Origin: a virus
Direction: 5' to 3' (one strand)
IMG/VR virus record: IMGVR_UViG_3300046791_000304
Coordinates: 1-38,256 of that record
Length of the DNA: 38,256 nt
Positions 1 to 5,816 of the stretch are shown in pieces. How positions within the stretch are numbered: position 1 is the first letter of the stretch; each line of letters opens with the position of its first letter. The notes beneath the pieces were generated by a model. The model was not told the origin of the DNA. It worked only from the letters and a program-made list of their open reading frames with translations, and did no database searches. The position numbers and the translations under genes are program-made.

Positions 1-21
1 CGCACGGGCGGTGGCGCATGA
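1..21 (+). CDS. 3' end of an upstream gene (partial)
   Basis: The first 21 bases can be read as six codons and a TGA whose last bases overlap the ATG of the next gene (ATGA). This is the coupling arrangement used throughout the window, so the fragment is probably the tail of a gene cut by the window edge. Nothing can be said about its product. Confidence 0.35.
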   Translation, partial: RTGGGA

Positions 22-875
22 GCTGGCACCTGGAGCACATGGCCGCCCTCGACTTCGAGGCCAGCGACAAAGACGCAGACACCGCCCGCATCGTCACCTG
101 CGCCCTCATCCTCGGCGGAGCAGGCCGCACCCCCGACGTCCGCACGTGGCTGCTCAACCCGGGCATCCCGATGGAGCCGGGCGCCATCGCGGTCCACGGC
201 ATCACCGATGAGTACGCGGCCAAACACGGCATGCCCGCAGAACAGGGCGTCGGCGAGATCGCGAAGGCCATCAGCGAAGTCGTCGCCGCCGGCATGCCGC
301 TCGTCGGCCACAACATCGGCGGCTACGACCTCAACCTCCTCGACCGCGAATGTCGCCGTCACCTCGGCGACAGCCTCGAAGGCATCGTCCGGCAGCCGCT
401 CACCAGGGTCATCGACACGATGGTCCTCGACCGGCAGGCCGCCCCGTTCCGCAAGCGGATCTCCGAGGACCAGGGCCCGTACCAGATGCGGACCACCGCC
501 GAGACGTACGGCCTGGCCTGGGATGAGGAGAAGGCGCACGGCGCGGAGTACGACGCGTTCATGTCGGCACGGGCCGCATACCGGATGGGCGTCATCGCAC
601 ACACCCCGTACCGGCAGCGCCCCGAGTGGGTGCTGGCACTGCGGCCGAACCGCTTCAACTCCCTGCGAGACCTCACGTCCGAGGAGCTGCACACACGGCA
701 GGTGCAGTGGTTCCGCGAGGACGCCACCAACTACCAGGCGTGGCTGCGGAACGAGAAGAAGGCCAAGGACAAGTACGACCCCGAGGCCGTGATTGACGGG
801 CGGTGGCCGCTGCGCCCGGCCCCGGAGTCTCAGGCGGACGCCGTCTGTGCGAGCGAGCAGGAGGGCGCGCTGTGA
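18..875 (+). CDS. DnaQ-like 3'-5' exonuclease (DEDDh family)
   Basis: The 285-residue protein has the three exonuclease motifs of the DEDDh family. ExoI is DFE at residues 12-14 (Asp12, Glu14). ExoII lies in GHNIGGYDL with Asp104. ExoIII is HGAEYD with His174 and Asp179. Known members remove nucleotides from DNA or RNA 3' ends with two metal ions, as proofreading subunits or stand-alone nucleases. No polymerase gene is present in the window, so this is probably a free-standing replication or recombination nuclease. The ATG overlaps the end of the preceding gene, and the stop overlaps the GTG of the next gene, so translation is likely coupled. The C-terminal 80 residues are Arg/Lys-rich and carry no recognised motif. 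Confidence 0.85.
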   Translation: MSWHLEHMAALDFEASDKDADTARIVTCALILGGAGRTPDVRTWLLNPGIPMEPGAIAVHGITDEYAAKHGMPAEQGVGEIAKAISEVVAAGMPLVGHNIGGYDLNLLDRECRRHLGDSLEGIVRQPLTRVIDTMVLDRQAAPFRKRISEDQGPYQMRTTAETYGLAWDEEKAHGAEYDAFMSARAAYRMGVIAHTPYRQRPEWVLALRPNRFNSLRDLTSEELHTRQVQWFREDATNYQAWLRNEKKAKDKYDPEAVIDGRWPLRPAPESQADAVCASEQEGAL

Positions 876-1240
876 TCCTCATCCTCAGAACCCGCCACGA
901 GGCGGACATGGCCGGCCTCCGGGCCGAGGCCGAACGCCTGCGTAAGGAGCGGGACACCGCCGTCGAAGAGCGCGATGCCTTCCGGACTGCGGCGAAGACG
1001 AGTGCCGAGCACTTCGTCCAGGCCGACGCGGACAAGAGTCAGCTCGTCGCGGCCGAGCGGCGCCGCGAGGCCCTCGCCGTCGTGAAGGGCAAGCGGCTCA
1101 TCGAGGGCGGCCGGACCGGCACCGTGTCGTCGCCGTTGGTCCTGGCAGCCCGCGACAACCAGCGTGCCCGGCAGCTTCAGGATCGGCTCGACACGCTTCA
1201 GGCCGCTGTCCTGCGCTGCACCTGCGGAGGTGCGGCATGA
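872..1240 (+). CDS. Coiled-coil hypothetical protein
   Basis: This 122-residue protein starts at a GTG that overlaps the preceding stop (GTGA). The first hydrophobic residues (VILIL) are followed by a long charged stretch rich in Ala, Arg and Glu (about residues 10-70) with the heptad character of a coiled coil. The C-terminus carries a CTC pair. An in-frame ATG at 803 is possible but lies deep inside the exonuclease gene, so the overlapping GTG is preferred. I do not recognise a family. Position suggests an accessory protein of the early block. Confidence 0.6.
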   Translation: MILILRTRHEADMAGLRAEAERLRKERDTAVEERDAFRTAAKTSAEHFVQADADKSQLVAAERRREALAVVKGKRLIEGGRTGTVSSPLVLAARDNQRARQLQDRLDTLQAAVLRCTCGGAA

Positions 1241-1533
1241 ACCCCATGATCACCATCGGCGCCGCGGTCCTTGTGGGGTTGCTCGTCCTCTGCACGTTGA
1301 CGGCTCGCTGGTATGTGCGTCCGGAGCCGTCGGGTCAGCACCGTAGGCCTGCTCGCCCGCTGCTGCTCCGGCCGGTCGAGGCGCTTGATCGGACTGCCGC
1401 TCTGTGCAGCACGGAGCGCAGGGTCACGCTCCACGCCCGGACGCGGATCACGCGGCAGCTGATCTGCATGGACTGCCGCAACCCGAGTCCCGACCCGCTC
1501 GCCGTTCCGGCAGTTGTTGAGGGGGAGCTGTGA
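1237..1533 (+). CDS. Small single-pass membrane protein
   Basis: The 98-residue product begins with a strongly hydrophobic segment (about residues 4-24, rich in Ile, Val and Leu) followed by arginines. This suggests an N-terminal membrane anchor with the rest in the cytoplasm. The soluble part holds a Cys pair (CMDC). It overlaps both neighbours by four bases (ATGA at 1237, GTGA at 1530). No family is recognised. Confidence 0.6.
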   Translation: MNPMITIGAAVLVGLLVLCTLTARWYVRPEPSGQHRRPARPLLLRPVEALDRTAALCSTERRVTLHARTRITRQLICMDCRNPSPDPLAVPAVVEGEL

Positions 1534-2150
1534 CCACGCTCTTCAGCCTCACTGCGACCGCCCCGGCCGCCGAGGTCGCGGCCGGCCCGCGGCCCCTCGT
1601 CATCGGCATCGACGCCAGCCTCAACAGCCTCGGCATCGCCGGAGCCGACTGGGCCGACGCCATCCGCCACCCCGGACTCACCGGACACGCCCGCATCGAC
1701 TACCTCCGCCGCGAAGTAGCCGAGCGCACCAAGAGCGCAGACCTCGTCGTCATCGAAGACGTCGCCCGCGGCGCCAAGGGATCGTCCGTCCACCAGATGG
1801 CCGGCCTGTGGTGGGTCCTCACGACCGAGCTCTACCGCCGCGGTATCCCCTTCGCCGTCGCCAACCCGCATCACCGGGCGATCTATGCGACGGGGGTTGC
1901 GAACCCGGCGAAGGACCACCCGCAGGAGAAGCGGGCCCGGATCGCGAAGGGCATGGTCCACACGTTCGTGGTCGAGCAGCTCGGCATCTGGTGTGAGGGA
2001 GCTGGCCGGTACGACATGGCGGACGCTGCCGTGTTCGCGGCTATGGGCCTGGACTGGCTGGGCTACCCGCTGCTCGACCTCCCGCCCCAGCAGCGTCGGG
2101 CGTTGGACGGCGTGCAGTGGCCCACGCAGACCGTGGCGGTGGCCCGATGA
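1530..2150 (+). CDS. RuvC-like Holliday junction resolvase
   Basis: The 206-residue protein has an RNase H/RuvC-type fold signature. A first strand [12 protein letters not shown] carries Asp28. A second acidic site lies in VVIED (Glu76). A C-terminal [10 protein letters not shown] supplies Asp162 and Asp165. This matches the four-acid metal site of RuvC-family nucleases, which cut four-way junctions. In phages such enzymes resolve recombination or replication intermediates before packaging. The GTG start overlaps the previous stop. The first 20 residues are a variable Ala/Pro-rich lead. Assignment to the superfamily is firm; junction specificity is inferred. Confidence 0.8.
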   Translation: MTTLFSLTATAPAAEVAAGPRPLVIGIDASLNSLGIAGADWADAIRHPGLTGHARIDYLRREVAERTKSADLVVIEDVARGAKGSSVHQMAGLWWVLTTELYRRGIPFAVANPHHRAIYATGVANPAKDHPQEKRARIAKGMVHTFVVEQLGIWCEGAGRYDMADAAVFAAMGLDWLGYPLLDLPPQQRRALDGVQWPTQTVAVAR

Positions 2151-2596
2151 ACATCCGCCAGGACATCGCCGACCTCCTCCACGCCGGCATGCCACAGATC
2201 CACATCTGCCGCCAACTCCACGTCGCCCCGCTCACTGTCCAACGCACCCGCGAAGCCCTCGGCCTCCCCGCACCCACAACACGTCCGTTCCTGCCGGCCA
2301 CCCTCGAAGCAGCCTTCCGCCGATACGCGCAGCCCACCGAGGACGGCCACGTCGAGTGGACCGGACCCGTCAACAACGGCTCCCCGAAGGTGGTGTTCGC
2401 GGGCCGCGTGCACTACGCGCGCCGGATCTCCTTCCGCCTCCGCCACGGCCGCGACCCGATCGGCAGAGTCACCGTCGCCTCCAGCTGCACGGTGAAGGAC
2501 TGCGTGGCCGGGGACTGCGTCGAGGACCAGCGGATGCGTGCGGCCAACAAGCGGGCCGACCGCGCGTTCTCGGCGATCTTCGGGGAGGCGGCATGA
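2147..2596 (+). CDS. HTH protein with HNH-like remnant
   Basis: The 149-residue protein starts at an ATG overlapping the resolvase stop (ATGA). Residues 1-40 resemble a helix-turn-helix (DIADLLHAGMPQIHICRQLHV followed by a TVQRTR recognition helix). The second half has a WTG motif, an Arg-rich stretch and a C-x4-C-x4-C pattern. This resembles small phage HNH proteins, but the catalytic His positions are not clearly kept. It may be a DNA-binding regulator derived from a nuclease. Family assignment is tentative. Confidence 0.6.
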   Translation: MNIRQDIADLLHAGMPQIHICRQLHVAPLTVQRTREALGLPAPTTRPFLPATLEAAFRRYAQPTEDGHVEWTGPVNNGSPKVVFAGRVHYARRISFRLRHGRDPIGRVTVASSCTVKDCVAGDCVEDQRMRAANKRADRAFSAIFGEAA

Positions 2597-3036
2597 ACCA
2601 CCACGCCGAACCCGACTGGCACACCCGCGCCCTCTGCCTCGGCATGGACGCCGACGTCTTCTTCCCCGAGCCCGGGGACGTCGCCGCCACCAACCACGCC
2701 AAGCGCATCTGCACCGGCTGCCCGGTCCGGCAGGCGTGCCTGACCAACGCGCTCCGCGAAGAGGGCGGCCGGGCCAAGGACAACCGGTTCGGGGTCCGTG
2801 GCGGGAAGGCGCCTGGGGGCCGGTACGCGATGTACACGGTGTACCGCAAACAGCAGCAGCACACGAAGAAGGCCAAGCCCGAGCCGAAGAAGCGGGAGAC
2901 GGCCAAGTGCGGCACCCGCGGCGGCTACAAGAAGCACCAGAGGGAGAACACGGAGATCTGCCCGCCGTGCCGCCAGGCGAACACGGATGCCGACAACCGG
3001 CTCCGGCGGACCGGCACTTCGAAGGCCCTGGCGTGA
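2593..3036 (+). CDS. WhiB-family regulator with C-terminal Cys extension
   Basis: This 147-residue protein has the WhiB signature: Cys15, then Cys40, Cys43 and Cys49 in a CTGCPVRQAC segment that would hold a [4Fe-4S] cluster, followed by the GVRGG turn. WhiB proteins are actinobacterial transcription factors that act with the principal sigma factor, and phage copies can interfere with host WhiB function. An extra C-terminal part, rich in Lys then CGTRGGY and CPPC (about residues 103-135), is not part of the usual WhiB core and could bind zinc. The start overlaps the previous stop. A second WhiB gene follows directly. Confidence 0.88.
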   Translation: MNHHAEPDWHTRALCLGMDADVFFPEPGDVAATNHAKRICTGCPVRQACLTNALREEGGRAKDNRFGVRGGKAPGGRYAMYTVYRKQQQHTKKAKPEPKKRETAKCGTRGGYKKHQRENTEICPPCRQANTDADNRLRRTGTSKALA

Positions 3037-3275
3037 GCGGCCAGGTGGTCGCTGCGACGTGGGCCGAGCGCGCGGCCTGCGTGGGACGGGATGTCGAGGA
3101 CTTCTTCACCGAGAGCAGGCCCCGCGTCAGGGAGATCAAGAACCTGTGCGCTGGCTGCCCGGTCCGCAGGCTGTGCCTGGACGAGGCGATGCGCGCGGAG
3201 GACACCTCCCGCTACGGCATCTACGGCGGACTCACCGCCGCCGAACGCACCGACCTGGCGCGAGGCATCCGATGA
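3033..3275 (+). CDS. WhiB-family regulator (short form)
   Basis: The 80-residue product is a minimal WhiB protein. Cluster ligands are Cys16, Cys39, Cys42 and Cys48 (CAGCPVRRLC), followed by YGIYGGLTAAER, which matches the G-[IV]-x-G-G turn and the helix after it. The GTG start overlaps the TGA of the preceding WhiB gene. The two proteins share the core but differ in tail, consistent with an old duplication or two separate acquisitions. It ends the first early transcription unit, just before a hairpin at 3314-3340. Confidence 0.88.
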   Translation: MSGQVVAATWAERAACVGRDVEDFFTESRPRVREIKNLCAGCPVRRLCLDEAMRAEDTSRYGIYGGLTAAERTDLARGIR

Positions 3276-3313
3276 GCGCCCCCGAGCCCCGCGACTGACC
3301 GCCCGACAACAGC

Positions 3314-3340
3314 GCCCCGCCGGGCGGAAACCGGCGGGGC
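3314..3340 (+). terminator. Hairpin terminator after the WhiB pair
   Basis: A perfect 10-bp inverted repeat (GCCCCGCCGG with CCGGCGGGGC) encloses a 7-base loop. There is no T-run, which is normal for high-GC actinobacterial terminators. It lies 39 bases after the second WhiB stop and before the AAGGAG of the next gene. Confidence 0.6.
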
Positions 3341-3365
3341 ACCCAACCCCAAGGAGAACACCACG

Positions 3366-3818
3366 ATGGGCTACACCACCAGCTTCGAAGGCCAAGTCAC
3401 CGTCGATCCCCAGCTCAACCCGGCCGAGATCGCCTACCTCGCCGAGTTCGCCGACAGCCGCCGCCACCAGCGGCCCGACGGCCCGTACTCCACCGCCGAC
3501 TGCGCCTACGACTACCCGGGCTACAACACCCCGCCCGAGGGTCAGCCGTCCCTGTGGTGCAACTGGGAGTCCACCGACGACGGGACCGGCATCCGCTGGA
3601 ACGGCGCCGAGAAGTTCTACAGCGCCACCGCGTGGATGCAGTACCTCATCGACCACTTCCTCAAGCCCGGCGCGGCGGCCCAAGGTCAGCCCGGCTTCGA
3701 GAAGTTCACGTTCGACCACACCGTCACCGGCCTGATCAAGGCGCAGGGCGACGAGACGGGCGACACGTGGGAGCTGGTCGTCGTCGACAACGAGGCGGTC
3801 GGCGACAGCTCCCGCTGA
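3366..3818 (+). CDS. Conserved phage-type hypothetical protein
   Basis: A 150-residue acidic, Trp/Tyr-rich soluble protein with no signal peptide. The ATG follows an AAGGAG 9 bases upstream. It opens with GYTTSFEGQVTV and has an internal LWCNW segment; the mix of beta-type sequence and aromatic residues suggests a compact domain. It stands alone between two hairpins (3314-3340 and 3872-3912), so it may be its own transcript. I do not recognise its function. Confidence 0.65.
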   Translation: MGYTTSFEGQVTVDPQLNPAEIAYLAEFADSRRHQRPDGPYSTADCAYDYPGYNTPPEGQPSLWCNWESTDDGTGIRWNGAEKFYSATAWMQYLIDHFLKPGAAAQGQPGFEKFTFDHTVTGLIKAQGDETGDTWELVVVDNEAVGDSSR

Positions 3819-3871
3819 GACCACCTGACGGGCGGCCGACCTGACAGCGCCCCTCAGCGCTGCGGCCGCCA

Positions 3872-3912
3872 CCGGGTGCACCCCCACTTCCCCCAAGCAG
3901 GGGTGCACCCGG
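3872..3912. promoter_or_regulatory. 13-bp inverted repeat built from two GGGTGCACCC palindromes
   Basis: Arms at 3872-3884 and 3900-3912 are perfect 13-bp reverse complements around a 15-base loop. Each arm contains GGGTGCACCC, which is itself a palindrome. The element can therefore be a terminator hairpin for the gene ending at 3818, or a pair of dimeric operator sites 28 bp apart centre to centre, upstream of the gene at 3961. Both readings fit the position. Confidence 0.5.
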
Positions 3913-3960
3913 CCCACCAAAACCACACCAGCACCACCAGACAGAAAGGCACCACCGCAC

Positions 3961-4341
3961 ATGACCGACCACACCGACCGCACCACCGGCGAGATCACCG
4001 AGACGGAGAAGGCGCCCGTCGCCGCGTTCCTCGCCAGCCACCTCAACGGCCGCACCGAGGAAGAACTCTCCACCGAATTCCACACCCTCCTCGACCAGGT
4101 CCGCGCCCACGGCAAAAAGGGCTCCATGACCATCACCATCGTCGTCGACCCGCCCGCCAACGGCGTCGAGTCCGCGCCCCTCCCCATCGGCGTCGAGTCC
4201 GCGATCAAGGCGCCGAAGCCGACCCCGGTGAAGTCCCTCTACTTCCTCGACGACGAGGGCCTGCCCGTCCGCGAGGACCCCCGCCAGATGGCCATCGACT
4301 TCCGCACCGCGCCTACCACCACCGACTACAAGAAGGCCTGA
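3961..4341 (+). CDS. Hypothetical protein paired with DUF2303 gene
   Basis: A 126-residue acidic protein with a disordered charged N-terminus and a short repeat, GVESA, at about residues 63 and 75. It ends three bases before the GTG of the DUF2303-type gene, so the two are probably co-translated. There is an AGAAAGG Shine-Dalgarno about ten bases upstream of the ATG. No domain is recognised; a shared early role with the next gene is inferred from spacing only. Confidence 0.6.
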   Translation: MTDHTDRTTGEITETEKAPVAAFLASHLNGRTEEELSTEFHTLLDQVRAHGKKGSMTITIVVDPPANGVESAPLPIGVESAIKAPKPTPVKSLYFLDDEGLPVREDPRQMAIDFRTAPTTTDYKKA

Positions 4342-4344
4342 CCC

Positions 4345-5154
4345 GTGACCAACACCGATAACGCGCAGGTCATCGTCGACACCGCGCTCCGCACCGCACC
4401 CCCGGTCATCCTCGAACCCGGCAAGGTCCACGCCTTCAACACCCCGGGCGGCGTCCAGAAGTTCGACCTCACCGGCCCCGAGTACACGGGCATCCCGCCG
4501 CGGAAGGCCGGCACCACCACCGTCCGCGACGCCCGCTCCTGGAGCGCGTACTTCACCAAGCACAGCACCGACGCCAGCGAGGTCTACGCCGACAGCGAGC
4601 GCCTCACCGTCACCGCAGTCCTCGACGCACACGCCGCCGACGAACCGTCCTGGAGCAACCACCGCCTCGTCCTCTCCCTGCGCACCACCGACGCCTGGAA
4701 GCAGTGGGCCAAGAACGACGGCGAACTCCTCGGCCAGGAGGACTTCGCCGAGTTCCTCGAAGACCACCTCCCCGAACTCCTCGACCCGTCCTCCGCGGAC
4801 ATGCTGGAGATCGCGCAGTCCCTCCAGGCCAACACCAAGGTCGACTTCCAGTCCGGGATCCGGCTCGCCACCGGACAGCGGCAGTTCCAGTACGTCGAGA
4901 CCCAGACGACGAAGGCCGGGCAGAAGGGCCAGCTCACCGTCCCCGAGACGTTCGTCATCGGCCTCATCCCGTTCGAGGGCAGCGAGGGCTACCGGCTCAC
5001 CGCCCGCCTCCGCTACCGCATCACCGACCGCGGCCTGCGCATGGGCTACAAGCTGGAGCGGCCCGGCGACGTCCTGCGCACCGCGTTCGCCGACGTCGTC
5101 AACGCGATCGACGCGGACATCGAGCAGCCGATCCTGAACGGGACGGCCGCCTGA
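4345..5154 (+). CDS. DUF2303 (YfdQ-like) protein
   Basis: The 269-residue protein resembles the DUF2303 family, of which E. coli prophage YfdQ is a member. It has an N-terminal aromatic/charged region with RSWSAYFTKH (about residues 61-70), a central acidic helix FAEFLEDHLPEL and a beta-rich C-terminal half. The family is common in phage early regions but has no established biochemical role. The GTG start lies three bases after the previous stop, and the stop overlaps the next ATG (TGATG). Confidence 0.7.
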   Translation: MTNTDNAQVIVDTALRTAPPVILEPGKVHAFNTPGGVQKFDLTGPEYTGIPPRKAGTTTVRDARSWSAYFTKHSTDASEVYADSERLTVTAVLDAHAADEPSWSNHRLVLSLRTTDAWKQWAKNDGELLGQEDFAEFLEDHLPELLDPSSADMLEIAQSLQANTKVDFQSGIRLATGQRQFQYVETQTTKAGQKGQLTVPETFVIGLIPFEGSEGYRLTARLRYRITDRGLRMGYKLERPGDVLRTAFADVVNAIDADIEQPILNGTAA

Positions 5155-5489
5155 TGGCCGGGGCCTGGTCGCGGGGAGGCGCCGACTCCCGCCGCTCCGC
5201 GGCCGGGCCCCGCCCGTGCGCGCACTGCAAGACGCCAGTCATCACTCAACTCGTGGGCCACCGGGCGGCGTTGAAGGTGACTGTCGACGCCGAACCCATC
5301 CCGCGTACTGAGGCGCTCGCGCTGGCCGAACCCAACCGGCTCGTCTGGTGTCTCGCCGACCTGGCCGGCGGGGGGACGGAACTGCGCTGGCAGTGCCGCC
5401 GCGCCTGCAAGCACGGGGCTGTGATCGAACACCGCTGCCCGGCAGGCACGACGGCGGCCGGGGGCAGAGCGGAGGGAACGCTGTGGTGA
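5154..5489 (+). CDS. Cys/His-rich hypothetical protein
   Basis: The 111-residue product begins at an ATG overlapping the DUF2303 stop. It has CAHC near residue 21, and a C-terminal group of Cys and His (WQC, CKHG, HRC) that together could bind one or two zinc ions. The ends are Gly/Arg-rich. No family is recognised. It stops two bases before the convergent antitoxin gene, leaving no room for a separate terminator. Confidence 0.6.
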   Translation: MAGAWSRGGADSRRSAAGPRPCAHCKTPVITQLVGHRAALKVTVDAEPIPRTEALALAEPNRLVWCLADLAGGGTELRWQCRRACKHGAVIEHRCPAGTTAAGGRAEGTLW

Positions 5490-5491
5490 CG

Positions 5492-5674
5492 TCAGCCTTC
5501 GCCGAGCGCGGCCTTCGCGCGCTCGTACCAGTCGGGCGATACGAGGACAGCCTGCGGCTTCTCGCGTCGAGTGAGCACGACGCGCACGCCGAGGAGCCGC
5601 GCCTTGGCGATGACCTCGGTCAGGTTCGCGCGCGCGTCGGAAACGCCCATGCGCAGCTCGTCGGACTCAGACAT
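5492..5674 (-). CDS. Phd/YefM-type antitoxin, no toxin partner
   Basis: The 60-residue product (from ATG 5674) matches the N-terminal DNA-binding domain of Phd/YefM antitoxins: GVSDARANLTEVIAKA followed by VVLTRREKPQAVLVSP. In complete systems this domain represses the operon, and a C-terminal tail neutralises a RelE/YoeB or Doc toxin. Here the tail is very short and neither neighbour looks like a toxin. A GTG at 5689 adds five residues but has no ribosome site. A TATCCT hexamer at 5681-5686 (minus strand) ends six bases before the ATG, suggesting a leaderless mRNA. It may shield the phage from host toxins or act only as a repressor. Confidence 0.8.
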   Translation of the reverse strand: MSESDELRMGVSDARANLTEVIAKARLLGVRVVLTRREKPQAVLVSPDWYERAKAALGEG

Positions 5675-5716
5675 GCGCTCAGGATACACACCAGACGTAC
5701 GGGTAAGTCCGTCGCG

Positions 5717-5725
5717 TTGTACAAT
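5717..5725. promoter_or_regulatory. TGTACA operator-like palindrome and -10 element
   Basis: The palindrome TTGTACAA (5717-5724) contains TGTACA, the core reported for YefM/YoeB operators. It lies 43 bp upstream of the antitoxin ATG and overlaps a good rightward -10 hexamer, TACAAT (5720-5725), upstream of the helicase gene. No convincing -35 is visible. Antitoxin binding here could regulate both directions; this is inferred. The rest of the 5690-5816 gap shows nothing else clear. Confidence 0.45.
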
Positions 5726-5816
5726 TCAGTTGCTGGTGGGACACCCGAGACGCCGCCCTGATCGGCCACTTCGCCGCGCCATCGACCCGCCGACCCAGCA
5801 CCGAGGAGAACCGCCC

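Noticed and set aside
803-871. Start of the coiled-coil gene at ATG 803
   Set aside because: It would overlap the exonuclease by 73 bases with poor composition; GTG 872 gives the coupling overlap used across the window.
2063-3205. Long minus-strand frame opposite the HTH and WhiB genes
   Set aside because: The plus-strand genes have firm motifs and overlapping starts; the minus frame is Arg/Gly/Cys-rich noise.
3272-3298. Eight-codon frame overlapping the second WhiB stop
   Set aside because: Too short to support beyond the chance overlap, and it ends before the terminator hairpin without linking to another gene.
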